From assembly GCA_003164715.1 (NCBI GenBank), contig PLTZ01000052.1, positions 1-39,894 of the forward strand: a DNA stretch of 39,894 nucleotides, written 5' to 3'. Position 1 is the first letter of the stretch. Each line of letters starts with the position of its first letter. The position numbers and the translations under genes were made by a program. Positions 22,433-31,609 of the stretch are shown here, one piece after another. The notes beneath the pieces were generated by a model. It did no database searches. It was given only the letters and a program-made list of their open reading frames with translations, and was not told where the DNA came from. Source of the stretch: Opitutaceae bacterium. GTDB taxonomy: Bacteria > Verrucomicrobiota > Verrucomicrobiia > Opitutales > Opitutaceae.

Positions 22433-23937
22433 CAGTGTCCGGAGACCAGGCGGCCCAGCGGGCCCTGGTAGAGCCCGAGGACCACCGTCGCCGCGGCGAG
22501 CGCCGCAAGGGTGATGCGAAGCACCCTGCCGCCTCCCGTGCGCGCCCGCTGCGCGATTTCGGGGGAGATCGGGGCTTCGTCGTTGAAGTAGGCAGCGCGG
22601 ATCCAGCCGAAGTAGTAGTAGATCGAGATCACCACGCCGGCGATCGCGACCGCCAGCAGCCCGAAATGGCCCGCCCTGAACGCGGCGACGAATACGAAGA
22701 GCTTCGCGGCGAACCCGGCGAGCGGCGGGATGCCCGCGAGCGAGCCGAGGCCGCAGGCCAGCACGCCTCCCAGAAACGGGCTCTCCTTGGCGAGGCCGCA
22801 GTAGTCGCTCAGCTCCTGGGTCGTGTCGTCGGGGCCTGAGAGGATCGTCATCACGCCGAACACCGCGAACGAGGCGATGAGGTATGCGATGAGGTAGAAG
22901 TACACCGCGCCCACGGCTCTCGGCCCCTGGCCGACGGAGGCCACGGCGAGCAGGATGAAGCCCGCGTGGGAGACGCCCGACAAACCGATCAGGCGCTTCA
23001 CGTTGTTCTGCTTTAGGGCCGCCAGGTTCCCGAAGAGGATCGTGGCGGCCGCCATGAACGTGAGCACCGGGCCGACCAGCCATTCGTAGGCCGCGAACAC
23101 CTCGGTGACCAACACCAGCAGGACGACGAAGCCCGCGGCCTTGGAGGCGACCGCGAGGAGCGCGGTGACCGGCGTCGGGGCGCCCTGGTACACGTCCGGA
23201 ACCCAGATCTGGAACGGGAAGGCGCCTATCTTGAACGCGAGGCCCGAGAGGACGAGCACGATGCCGGCCGCGGCCACGAAGTTGTGCGGGTTGGCCCCGA
23301 GGAACTGGGAGAGCCCGACAAACTGCATCGCCTCGCCCGTCCTGCCCGCCAGCCCGGGGCTGCCGGCGACGCCGTACAATAGGACGATCCCGAAAAGCAG
23401 GAGGGCCGAGCTGAGGGCGCCCATCACCAGGTACTTGAGCCCCGCCTCGAGCGTCCTCGGGTTCGAACGGGTGTAGCTCACGAGGATGTACAGGCCCACC
23501 GTCACCGTCTCGAGCGCCACAAAGAGCATGATGAAGTTCCGGCTCTGGACGAGCAGCATCATGGCCGCCGCGACGACGAGGACGATGTGGTGGAACTCCA
23601 CGCGGGGCACGCCCCGGCCGGGCAGGCTCGCGCGCGCCAGGATCGAGACGAAGATCGACGAGACCAGGAAGAACACCCGCATCACCTGCCCCGAGGGCGA
23701 CTGCATCAGGAGCCCGTTGAAGGTCTCCCGGTAGGCGGTGTCGAAGTTGGCCAGGAGCACGGCGAGGATGCCCAGCTGGCCCAGGATCGACACGGCGGGG
23801 ATCCCCTTGCGCGCCGCCCGCGGAAGGACGGTCTCCAGGACGAGCAGCAGGAGGGCGAGGCAGCCGAGGGAGAGCTCGGGCCAGATGGCCGGCCAGGGGT
23901 TTCCTGCGGCGAGTTCTCGGAGGGAGGGGAAGTCCAT
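22432..23937 (-). CDS. nuoN: NADH-quinone oxidoreductase subunit N
   Basis: NuoN is one of the three antiporter-like proton-pumping membrane subunits of complex I. The 501-residue protein is hydrophobic throughout, with about 14 membrane segments. The proton-channel segment LKYLVMGALSSALLLFGIVLLYG, the lysine in SGLAFKIGAFPFQIWVPDVYQGAPTPVTA, and the NNVKRLIGLSGVSHAGF helix are diagnostic. It is the last gene of the nuo operon, 21 bases after nuoM. The start is the ATG at 23937. Confidence 0.97.
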   Translation of the reverse strand: MDFPSLRELAAGNPWPAIWPELSLGCLALLLLVLETVLPRAARKGIPAVSILGQLGILAVLLANFDTAYRETFNGLLMQSPSGQVMRVFFLVSSIFVSILARASLPGRGVPRVEFHHIVLVVAAAMMLLVQSRNFIMLFVALETVTVGLYILVSYTRSNPRTLEAGLKYLVMGALSSALLLFGIVLLYGVAGSPGLAGRTGEAMQFVGLSQFLGANPHNFVAAAGIVLVLSGLAFKIGAFPFQIWVPDVYQGAPTPVTALLAVASKAAGFVVLLVLVTEVFAAYEWLVGPVLTFMAAATILFGNLAALKQNNVKRLIGLSGVSHAGFILLAVASVGQGPRAVGAVYFYLIAYLIASFAVFGVMTILSGPDDTTQELSDYCGLAKESPFLGGVLACGLGSLAGIPPLAGFAAKLFVFVAAFRAGHFGLLAVAIAGVVISIYYYFGWIRAAYFNDEAPISPEIAQRARTGGGRVLRITLAALAAATVVLGLYQGPLGRLVSGH

Positions 23938-23958
23938 GGTGCGGCGGCGCCTTTCGCG

Positions 23959-25479
23959 TTATCGGTTGGCCACGACGGCGGCGGGCTCGCCCGCGAGCGC
24001 CCGGTCGATACCTGTGGACAGCGACCGGGGCCACAGCCCGATGAAGACCATCGCCGCGACCAGGACCAGGGCCGGAAGCTTCTCGCTCCATCCGATGTCG
24101 GGGGGCGGCTGGGTCGCGCACAGCCGCGTGAACGACGCCGACGGGCGCCCGAAGAAGACCTTGGCCACGGCGCGCAGGCCGTACACCGCCGAGATGACGG
24201 TGCCCGTGAGCGCGACCACGGTGAGCGCGTGCGAGAAGCTCCATAGCGCGAAGAAGATCGGCAGCTCGCCCCAGAAGTTGGCGAACCCCGGAAGGCCGAT
24301 GCTGGCAAACGTCGCGACGAGGAACAGGGCCGCGAGCACCGGGGCCCTCGGCGCGAGACCGCCCATCTGGTCCATGTCAAACGTGTGCACCCGGCGGTGG
24401 ATGCTGGTCGAGAGCAGGAAGAGGAGGGCGACCGAGAGCCCGTGGCCCACCATGAGCATCACGACGCCGCCCGCGCCGAGCACCGATCCGGCGGCGATCC
24501 CGAGGAAGGCGTAGCCCATGTGCATGACGGAACTGTAGCCGACCATCTGCTTCAGGTCCCGCTGGGCCATGGTGACGAGCCCGATCACGACCACGTTGCC
24601 CACGGCCGCAAGGACCGCCAGGCCGTGGCTCCAGTGCAGGGCGCCGAGCGGCAGGATCGGCAGAGCGATCTGCACCAGGCCGTAGAGGCCGAACTTCTTG
24701 AGGACGCCCGCGTGCAGCATGGCCGCCGAGCTCGGCGCGGCCCCGTATCCCAGGGGCGCCCACGAATGGAACGGCCAGAGCGAGACGAGGATCCCGAAGC
24801 CAAACAGCAGGAGCCCGTAGATGTGCTTCTGCGTGACCTCGCCGAGCGGGCTTGACGCCAGCGTGTCGCGAAGCGCCATCAGGTCGAAGCTGCTCGCGCC
24901 GCTCTTCGCGTAGATGGCGATCAGCCCCAGGAGCGAAAGCATCGCGCCGAGCGTCAGGTAGATCGTCATCGTCATCGCCGCGTAGCTGCGGTCGCGCCCG
25001 CCCCAGATGCCGACCATGATGAAGGTCGGGATGAGCGCCATCTCGTGGAACAGGTAGAAGAAGGCGACGTCCACGCTCGCGAACATCCCCATGAGGCCCG
25101 CCTGCATGACCAGCAGGAGCGCAAGGTAGGTCTTCATCCGCTCCGCGCCCGACTGGATCGCGTAGAGCCCCGCCGCGAGGCCCACAATGCCCGCGAGCAC
25201 GAAGAGCGGCAGCGAGATCCCGTTGAGCCCGAGCTTCAGCCCGATGCCGAAGCCGTCGAGGCCGGTCGAGTAGCTCGACAGGAACGCGTAACCGTGGGAC
25301 TCCTTCGCCGCGTCCCCGAAGCTCCACCACGCCCAGAGGGCCGTGAGCGCGGGGACCGCGAATCCCGCATAGGCGAGCTTCATGACCCATCGTTTCGGCA
25401 GGCCGAGCACGATCGCGACCGCGAGGGACAGCGGCGCGGCGACCGCTAGCAGGAGGGGATCGAGGGAGAGGTTGCTCAT
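23959..25479 (-). CDS. nuoM: NADH-quinone oxidoreductase subunit M
   Basis: NuoM (506 residues) is the middle antiporter-like proton pump of the complex I membrane arm. Typical segments are FFYLFHEMALIPTFIMVGIWGG with the conserved channel Glu, FGFGILVSLWPFHSWAPLGYGAAPSSAAMLHAGVLKKFGLYGL, and QRDLKQMVGYSSVMHMGY. In the second, the family usually has KxPxxPFHxWLPdAHxxAPT; here the leading Lys is replaced (LVSLWPFHSW), a small departure at a normally charged site. It lies 8 bases after nuoL. Confidence 0.97.
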   Translation of the reverse strand: MSNLSLDPLLLAVAAPLSLAVAIVLGLPKRWVMKLAYAGFAVPALTALWAWWSFGDAAKESHGYAFLSSYSTGLDGFGIGLKLGLNGISLPLFVLAGIVGLAAGLYAIQSGAERMKTYLALLLVMQAGLMGMFASVDVAFFYLFHEMALIPTFIMVGIWGGRDRSYAAMTMTIYLTLGAMLSLLGLIAIYAKSGASSFDLMALRDTLASSPLGEVTQKHIYGLLLFGFGILVSLWPFHSWAPLGYGAAPSSAAMLHAGVLKKFGLYGLVQIALPILPLGALHWSHGLAVLAAVGNVVVIGLVTMAQRDLKQMVGYSSVMHMGYAFLGIAAGSVLGAGGVVMLMVGHGLSVALLFLLSTSIHRRVHTFDMDQMGGLAPRAPVLAALFLVATFASIGLPGFANFWGELPIFFALWSFSHALTVVALTGTVISAVYGLRAVAKVFFGRPSASFTRLCATQPPPDIGWSEKLPALVLVAAMVFIGLWPRSLSTGIDRALAGEPAAVVANR

Positions 25480-25487
25480 CGCATGTT

Positions 25488-27314
25488 TCAGAGGACCCCG
25501 GCGGCGAAGGCCCAGAGGATCACAACGCCGCCCAGGAACCAGTAGACGTAGTTGCTGAGGCGGCCCGTGTGCAGCGAGCGGGCGCCGAAGCCCGCGACCT
25601 CCGTGACGCCGGCGAGCCCCCGGACCACGGCGCCGGCGAGCCCGACGAGGTCCAGGAAGTTGAGGACCATCGCCGCGCGCTGCTGGACCTTCGCGACGTA
25701 GTAGTCGTAGGCCAGGTCGAACGACGCCCGAAGCGACGTCAGGAACCCGAAGACCGCCGGGAACCTCTGGTCGAGCGCGTCGGCTCCGTCCGTCCTGTAG
25801 AACGCGAGCGCGGCGCCCGCGCCGACCACCAGCACGGCCACGCTCGTGGCGAGGACGGCCGCGAAGGCCGTGCCGGACGCCTCGGGAACCTGCGAGAGCA
25901 CGCCGTCGAACGCCCTCGGATAGAGGCCCCGGTACCCGCCGACCGCCGAGAGGGCCGCGAGCAGGACGAGCGGCGACGTCAGCGAGATCCCGCCCTCGTG
26001 CGCATGCTCCACGGGCTCGCTCCTCGGCGCCCCGAGGAAGACGATCTTCCAGAGGCGCAGCATGTAGAAGGCGGTCAATACCGCGGTCAGCGCGAGCACC
26101 GCAAAGACCGCCGGGTTGTTGTCGTACGCGAGCGCCAGGATGGCGTCCTTCGAGAAGAAACCCGACAGGAACGGGACGCCGGCGATCGCGGCGACGCCGA
26201 CCGTGAACGCCCAGAACGTGAGCGGCATCCTGGCCTTAAGGCCGCCCATCCTGAAGATGTCCTGCTCGTGGTGGCAGGCGACGATCACGGAGCCGGACCC
26301 GAGGAACAGGAGCGCCTTGAAGAAGGCGTGGGTCGTCAGGTGGAACATGGCCGCCCCGACCGAGCCCAGGCCGAACGCCGCGACCATGTAGCCGAGCTGC
26401 GAGATCGTTGAGTAGGCGAGCACCTTCTTGATGTCGCGCTGCGTGACGGCGCAGAGGGCCGCGTAGAGCGCGGTGAGCGTCCCCACCCATGCGATGACCT
26501 CCGCCGCCTGCGGGACCATCAGGACGTTGATGCGGCACAGCATGTAGACGCCCGCGGCCACCATCGTCGCCGCGTGGATCAGCGCCGAGACCGGGGTCGG
26601 CCCCTCCATCGCGTCGGGCAGCCACACCTGGAGGGGCAACTGCGCCGACTTGCCGACCGCGCCGCAGAAGAGGAGCAGCGGGATCAGCCTGCTGTAGGCC
26701 ACGTGCGCGAGGCCGTGGCCCTCCCCGAGGGCCGAGAGGCTCACGGTCCCGTTCGTCCAGTAGCACAGGATGATCCCCAGCAGCAAGCCGAAGTCCCCCA
26801 CCCGGTTCACGATGAAGGCCTTCTTCGCGGCGTCCGCCGCGGACGCCTTCGCGTTCCAGTGGCCGATGAGGAAGTAGGAGCTGAAGCCGACAAGCTCCCA
26901 GAAGATGAACATCATGAATAGGTTGTCCGCGAGGACGATCCCGGTCATCGAGAACATGAAGATCGAGAGGCCCCCGTAGTAGCGCGACCTGGCGGAGTCG
27001 TCGCGCATGTAGCCGAGCGAGAACACGTGCACGCAGAGCCCGACAACCCCGACGACGCTGAGCATGAGCGCCGCAAGGTCGTCAACCTTGAACCCGATGC
27101 GGACGGAGAAGGAGCCGAAGCGCAGCCACTCCAGGGAATCGGCGAAGCGCGCGCCTCCGAGAGCGAGCCAGAGTGCGCCGGCGGCCACGAGCGCGGCCGC
27201 TGCGACCGACACCGCCGACGCAAGGGCCGGCCTCCTTCCCAGGAAAAGCGTGATCAGCGCGGCCGAGCCGAGCGGCGCCAGGAGAACAAGCAGTGCGGTG
27301 TGAAGGGGTGTCAT
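25488..27314 (-). CDS. nuoL: NADH-quinone oxidoreductase subunit L
   Basis: NuoL (608 residues) is the distal antiporter-like subunit. It carries a long C-terminal lateral helix that runs along the membrane arm. The diagnostic regions are MFIFWELVGFSSYFLIGHW, GKSAQLPLQVWLPDAMEGPTPVSALIHAATMVAAGVYML and QRDIKKVLAYSTISQLGYM. The C-terminal region (about 500-608) holds the helix-rich extension expected for NuoL. It starts with ATG at 27314, 10 bases after nuoK. Confidence 0.98.
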   Translation of the reverse strand: MTPLHTALLVLLAPLGSAALITLFLGRRPALASAVSVAAAALVAAGALWLALGGARFADSLEWLRFGSFSVRIGFKVDDLAALMLSVVGVVGLCVHVFSLGYMRDDSARSRYYGGLSIFMFSMTGIVLADNLFMMFIFWELVGFSSYFLIGHWNAKASAADAAKKAFIVNRVGDFGLLLGIILCYWTNGTVSLSALGEGHGLAHVAYSRLIPLLLFCGAVGKSAQLPLQVWLPDAMEGPTPVSALIHAATMVAAGVYMLCRINVLMVPQAAEVIAWVGTLTALYAALCAVTQRDIKKVLAYSTISQLGYMVAAFGLGSVGAAMFHLTTHAFFKALLFLGSGSVIVACHHEQDIFRMGGLKARMPLTFWAFTVGVAAIAGVPFLSGFFSKDAILALAYDNNPAVFAVLALTAVLTAFYMLRLWKIVFLGAPRSEPVEHAHEGGISLTSPLVLLAALSAVGGYRGLYPRAFDGVLSQVPEASGTAFAAVLATSVAVLVVGAGAALAFYRTDGADALDQRFPAVFGFLTSLRASFDLAYDYYVAKVQQRAAMVLNFLDLVGLAGAVVRGLAGVTEVAGFGARSLHTGRLSNYVYWFLGGVVILWAFAAGVL

Positions 27315-27324
27315 CGGCTGCGAA

Positions 27325-27630
27325 TCAGTGCTTCAGGGAGTTGAGCTCGTCCACCTGGACCGTCTGGCGCGCGCGGAAGAGCGCGACGATGATCGCCAGG
27401 CCCACGGCCACCTCGGCCGCCGCCACGGTCAGGATGAAGAACACGAACACGTCGCCGTCCTCCGTGCCGTTGAACCGCGAGAACGCGACAAGCGCCAGCG
27501 TCGCCGCCACCAGCATGAGCTCTAGGCACATGTAGATGACCAGGGTGTTGCGGCGGATGAGCACGCCGAGGAACCCCACGGCGAAGAGCGCGGCGCTCAG
27601 CATCAGGTAGGCCTCGAGGTGGGGCGTCAT
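27325..27630 (-). CDS. nuoK: NADH-quinone oxidoreductase subunit K
   Basis: NuoK (101 residues, the normal size) is a three-helix membrane subunit in the coupling region of complex I. It has the conserved glutamates in [19 protein letters not shown] and in [22 protein letters not shown], both needed for proton transfer in the family. The start is the ATG at 27630, overlapping the nuoJ stop by 4 bases (ATGA). Confidence 0.97.
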   Translation of the reverse strand: MTPHLEAYLMLSAALFAVGFLGVLIRRNTLVIYMCLELMLVAATLALVAFSRFNGTEDGDVFVFFILTVAAAEVAVGLAIIVALFRARQTVQVDELNSLKH

Positions 27631-28139
27631 CGGGGATCCTCCGGCTCCGCCATGCGCCGGCTCAGGACGACCACCCCGAGCATAGCGACCAGCAGAAGAA
27701 AGCCCATCACCTGCACCGGCAGCAGGTAGGTCGTGAAGAGCTGGTAGGCGTAGAGTTTGAGCGACGACCCGACCGAATGGCCCACGGGCGCCGCGTCGGC
27801 GATCCTGCCGCGCACGGCGAGCAGGTCCAGGCCCGTGATGAGGAGCGCCGCGGCGACGACCCCCGCCACCAGGCTCGCGACCCGGGGCCGCCAGGGCTGG
27901 CCGCCCTGCATGTCGAGCAGCATGATGATGAAGAGGAAGAGCGCGACGACCGCGCCCGCGTAGACGAGGATCAGGACGAACGCCAGGAGGTAGGCGTGCA
28001 GCTGCACGAAGAGGCCCGCGATCCCCGCCAGGCACAGGAGCAGGCACATCGCCCCGTTGACCGCGTTCTTGCTCAGCACGACGCCCAGGGCGCAGGCGAG
28101 CGTGAGGACCGAGAGGGCTGTGAAGGCGAGCTGCTCCAT
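27627..28139 (-). CDS. nuoJ: NADH-quinone oxidoreductase subunit J
   Basis: NuoJ (170 residues) is a five-helix membrane subunit next to NuoK. The signature is the third helix [29 protein letters not shown], where family members form a pi-bulge at a conserved Tyr-Ala-Gly-Ala. The usual NPVxSAL helix appears as [15 protein letters not shown]. The start is the ATG at 28139, chosen over longer frames because it begins directly at the first membrane helix. It follows nuoI by 11 bases. Confidence 0.96.
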   Translation of the reverse strand: MEQLAFTALSVLTLACALGVVLSKNAVNGAMCLLLCLAGIAGLFVQLHAYLLAFVLILVYAGAVVALFLFIIMLLDMQGGQPWRPRVASLVAGVVAAALLITGLDLLAVRGRIADAAPVGHSVGSSLKLYAYQLFTTYLLPVQVMGFLLLVAMLGVVVLSRRMAEPEDPR

Positions 28140-28150
28140 CGGTGGGTCCC

Positions 28151-28693
28151 TCAGTGGCGCCCCCCGGCGCGCTCCTCGGCGGCCTTCTTCACGTCCCATT
28201 TGAAGTGCTTGTCGGGGAGCGTGCCGCCGAGCTCGTAGAGGCGGTCCTTGTGGTTCACCAATTCCGCGCGGCTGTAGCCCGATGTCGAGTACTGCGTCTG
28301 CAGGACGATCGCCTCCTCCGGGCAGACCTCCTCGCAGAGGCCGCAGTAAATGCAGCGGAGCATGTCGATGTCGAAGGCCTGCGGGGCCTTCTCGACGTGG
28401 TCGACTCCCGCCCCCGCGGCGACCGAGCCCGGGACGATGCGTATCGCCTTCGGCGGGCACACGAATTCGCAGAGCTGGCACGACACGCACTTCTCGCGCC
28501 CGTGCGGATCCATGACGAGCGTCGGCACCCCCCGGTATCCGGGAGGGATCGCGGGCCGCTCCTCCGGATACTCCATCGTCTCGGCGGGGCGCAGAAAGTG
28601 CTTAATCGTCGTCAGCATCCCGCCGAAGATCTGCGGCAGGTAGGCGCGTTCCACCAGGGTCAGGGTCTTTCGTTGGACTTGGATGACGGCCAT
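28151..28693 (-). CDS. nuoI: NADH-quinone oxidoreductase subunit I (2x 4Fe-4S)
   Basis: NuoI (180 residues) is a ferredoxin-like subunit carrying clusters N6a and N6b, which pass electrons to N2 in NuoB. Two CxxCxxCxxxCP motifs are visible: [12 protein letters not shown] and [12 protein letters not shown]. The N-terminal amphipathic stretch that anchors it to NuoH is present. The start is the ATG at 28693, 10 bases after the nuoH stop. Confidence 0.98.
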   Translation of the reverse strand: MAVIQVQRKTLTLVERAYLPQIFGGMLTTIKHFLRPAETMEYPEERPAIPPGYRGVPTLVMDPHGREKCVSCQLCEFVCPPKAIRIVPGSVAAGAGVDHVEKAPQAFDIDMLRCIYCGLCEEVCPEEAIVLQTQYSTSGYSRAELVNHKDRLYELGGTLPDKHFKWDVKKAAEERAGGRH

Positions 28694-28703
28694 GGCGCGT
28701 GGT

Positions 28704-29867
28704 TTATCCCTGCAGGAAGTAAATCCCTACCGCGTAAGCAATAAGGTTGGCGATGGAAAGGGGAAGCAGCTTCTGCCAGCCGATCCTCATCACCTGGTCG
28801 TAGCGGAAGCGCGGAACCGTCCAGCGCACCCACATGAACACGAAGATGGTCGCAAGGACCTTCGCGACGAAGATGGCGATTGAGACGAGGCCCACCGCGA
28901 GCGGGTGGAGCCAGAACGCCCAGCCGGTCACGTGGTGGAGCCCCTCCATGAGGGTGGCCAGCGGCAGCCACGGCAGGAGGTTCCAGCCGCCGAGGAACAG
29001 GAGCGAGAAGACGGCGGAGCCGACGATCATGTTGGCGTACTCCGCGACGAAGAAGAGCGACCACTTGAACGCGCCGTACTCCGTGTGGAACCCCCCCACC
29101 AGGTCCGCCTCGGACTCGGGCATGTCAAAGGGCTGGCGGTTGGTCTCCGCGAAGAGCGCGACGGCAAAGATGAGCGCCGAGACCGGCATCGTGAAGAGGA
29201 ACCACGCGCCGCCCCAGCCCGAGGTCCCACTCTGGAACGCCACCACGCGCGCGAGGCTGAGCGAGCCGCTGGATCCGGGCTCGTTCACCCAGAGGAACAC
29301 CGGAAGCACGGACAGCGTCATCGAGAGCTCGTAGGAGATCAACTGCGCCGAGGCGCGGACGCCGCCGAGGAACGGGTACTTGGAGTTCGAGGCCCATCCC
29401 GCGAGGATCAGCGAATAGATGCCCAGCGACGCCACCGCGAACACGGCCAGGATCCCGATGTCCACGTTCGCCAGCACGAGCGGGACCACCCCGCCGTGCG
29501 GATCGAGGTAGGCGCCGAACGGGACCACCGTGACGGTCGTGAACGCGGGGACCATCGCGATGACGGGCGCCAGGGTGTAGTAGACCCGGTGGACGTGGTC
29601 CGGGAGCGGCTCCTCCTTGAACACGAACTTCCCGCCGTCCGCCATCAGCTGCCACAGGCCCAGGCGCTGCAGGAACCGCGTGCCAGGGATCCCGACCAGG
29701 AAGGGGGGGATCGACCGGTTCGGTCCGGGCCTGCGCTGGATCCAGGCCGAGACCTTCCGCTCCGCCATCGAGCACGCCGCCGCGACCGGGAAGATGAACA
29801 GGATGACCGCGAGGCCCTTGACCACGGCCTGGACGACCACCGGGAGCCCGAAGAAGAAGTCAGCCAC
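28704..29867 (-). CDS. nuoH: NADH-quinone oxidoreductase subunit H
   Basis: NuoH (387 residues) forms much of the quinone-access chamber of complex I. Diagnostic segments are ERKVSAWIQRRPGPNR, KFVFKEEPLPDHVHRVYYTLAPVIA, LGIYSLILAGWASNSKYPFLGGVRASAQLISYE and AETNRQPFDMPESEADLVGGFHTEYGAFKW. The GTG at 29867 is chosen because GGAGG stands 7 bases before it and it begins just before the first membrane helix. This start lies inside the last codons of nuoG (8-base overlap), so its ribosome binding site is within nuoG. A longer frame from 29927 would start within nuoG and looks unlikely. Confidence 0.96.
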   Translation of the reverse strand: MADFFFGLPVVVQAVVKGLAVILFIFPVAAACSMAERKVSAWIQRRPGPNRSIPPFLVGIPGTRFLQRLGLWQLMADGGKFVFKEEPLPDHVHRVYYTLAPVIAMVPAFTTVTVVPFGAYLDPHGGVVPLVLANVDIGILAVFAVASLGIYSLILAGWASNSKYPFLGGVRASAQLISYELSMTLSVLPVFLWVNEPGSSGSLSLARVVAFQSGTSGWGGAWFLFTMPVSALIFAVALFAETNRQPFDMPESEADLVGGFHTEYGAFKWSLFFVAEYANMIVGSAVFSLLFLGGWNLLPWLPLATLMEGLHHVTGWAFWLHPLAVGLVSIAIFVAKVLATIFVFMWVRWTVPRFRYDQVMRIGWQKLLPLSIANLIAYAVGIYFLQG

Positions 29868-31569
29868 GGGAAGCCTCCTTTCCCGCGGGCGCCGCCGGGC
29901 TGTAGTGCAGCCCCGGCCCCTCGGCAAACGGAAGGCCGGCCCATGGCGTCCCGTCGACCTGGAGCCCCGTGTCCGGGATGTTGCCGTAGCTCATCATTGC
30001 GAGCGCAGGCACCTCGGAGGCGATCGCCGTCCAGAGCGCGCCGACGTCCGCCGTGGCGATGGGTCGGCCCACGGCGCCGAGAAGCCTTGAGAGGGCGACC
30101 AGGTCGTCCGTGGCGCCCGCCGGGCCCGGCACCGCCCGGGCGAAACGCTGGATCCGGAACTGCTGGTTGATGAACGTCCCGTGCTTCTCGAACACGGTCA
30201 GGGTCGAGATCACGACCTTCGCGGCCGCGCTGGTCGCGTTGGCGTGGGTCCCGAGGTAGATGACGGACACCCTCGCCAGCTGCGCCGCGCTCAGGCCGGC
30301 CGCGGCCAGGTCCTCGCCCATCGAGACGACCGAGGTCACGCTCCCCGAGTCGATTAACGCCCCCAGGGCGTCGAGTCTTCCCGACGGCAGGGCGTCGACG
30401 AGCCCGGTGACGAGCGCGCCCCTCACGTTCGGGTTCCTGTCGGCGGACACCAGGATCCGGTCGCCCTCGCCCACCCGGGAGACAAGCCACGCCTTCGCCT
30501 TGAGCGCCACGGCGAGCTTCCTCGTCAGGAACTGCTCCTCCACCGAGCTCCTTCCCGACCCGACCACCGCGGCCCCCCCCCTTAAGAGGAGCTCAGCCGC
30601 CGCCTTCACCGCCAAGTCGAGGGCGCTCTCGGCCCCGTTCACGCGGGCGCAATCGAGGCGGCCGTCGCCGCGGATCGCCTTGTAGAGGGCCCGGCCGCTG
30701 TCGGCCATCCAGGTGTCGTTCACCGCATCGTTCTGGCGCGGGGTGATCCGGTAGACGACCCCCTCCCGCGACCACAAGAGCGTGTTAGCGCCCGCGCTCG
30801 ATTCGGCGTCGATGCTGGGGGTCTGCTTCAGGAACCAGACCCGCATCTTGAACCGGAAGTCCGTGCTCGTGAGCGCCCCGACCGGGCAGATGTCCACGGT
30901 GTTGAGCGAGTAGTTGCCCTCGAGCCTGCGGCCGGGGTAGCACGTGAGCGTCGTGTAGCTGCCCCGGTCCGTGAACCCGAGGACGTCGTCCTTGGCGATC
31001 TCCTTGCAGAAGCGGATGCAGCGCGAGCACAGGATGCAGCGCTCGTCGTCCAGCATGACCCTGGGGCCGAGGAGCGTCCGCTTCGGCTTCACGTTCTTCT
31101 GCTCGATGTAGCGCGAGTATCCCCGGCCGTAGCCCGCCGACTGCTCCTGGAGCTTGCACTCGCCCGCCTGGTCGCAGATCGGGCAGTCGAGCGGGTGGTT
31201 GACCAGGAGGAACTCCATCACGCCCTCGCGGCAGTCCTTCACGAGCGGGCTCGTCGTACGGACGTGGAGCCCCGGCATCGCGTTCGTCGCGCAGGCGATC
31301 GCCGGGCGCGGCCCCCAGTTGACCCGCTGCTTGCCGGTTGCCGGGTCGATGACCGGCGCCTTGGTCGCGGGATCCACGGCCGGCATGCCCGTCTCCACCA
31401 GGCACATCCGGCAATTGCCGACGACCGACAGCTTGGAATGGTAGCAGTAGTGCGGCACGTCGACGCCAACCCGGCGCGCGGCCTCGATCATGTTGGTGCC
31501 CTTCGGGACGGAGACCTCCCTCCCGTCGATGGTGACGGTGATCAGGTCGGATGTGGCGGGTTGAATCAT
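29860..31569 (-). CDS. nuoG: NADH-quinone oxidoreductase subunit G
   Basis: NuoG is the large Fe-S subunit of the peripheral arm. The N-terminal 2Fe-2S ligands begin C42, C53, C56 (YCYHSKLSVVGNCRMC). The HPLDCPICDQAGECKLQ segment carries cluster N5, and CILCSRCIRFC with DICPVGAL carries N4. The C-terminal part is a reduced molybdopterin-oxidoreductase-like domain. At 569 residues it is short compared with 680-900 in many bacteria, so that domain is trimmed. The start is the ATG at 31569, 40 bases after nuoF, the widest gap in the operon. Confidence 0.96.
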   Translation of the reverse strand: MIQPATSDLITVTIDGREVSVPKGTNMIEAARRVGVDVPHYCYHSKLSVVGNCRMCLVETGMPAVDPATKAPVIDPATGKQRVNWGPRPAIACATNAMPGLHVRTTSPLVKDCREGVMEFLLVNHPLDCPICDQAGECKLQEQSAGYGRGYSRYIEQKNVKPKRTLLGPRVMLDDERCILCSRCIRFCKEIAKDDVLGFTDRGSYTTLTCYPGRRLEGNYSLNTVDICPVGALTSTDFRFKMRVWFLKQTPSIDAESSAGANTLLWSREGVVYRITPRQNDAVNDTWMADSGRALYKAIRGDGRLDCARVNGAESALDLAVKAAAELLLRGGAAVVGSGRSSVEEQFLTRKLAVALKAKAWLVSRVGEGDRILVSADRNPNVRGALVTGLVDALPSGRLDALGALIDSGSVTSVVSMGEDLAAAGLSAAQLARVSVIYLGTHANATSAAAKVVISTLTVFEKHGTFINQQFRIQRFARAVPGPAGATDDLVALSRLLGAVGRPIATADVGALWTAIASEVPALAMMSYGNIPDTGLQVDGTPWAGLPFAEGPGLHYSPAAPAGKEASRG

Positions 31570-31609
31570 CGGTCGGGTCCTTGAAAGGGGTCCTTGCCGC
31601 GGGGCGGCC

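Noticed and set aside
22397-24244. A 615-residue - strand frame across nuoN
   Set aside because: nuoN in the neighbouring frame has all family motifs; this frame has Arg/Gly/Pro shadow composition.
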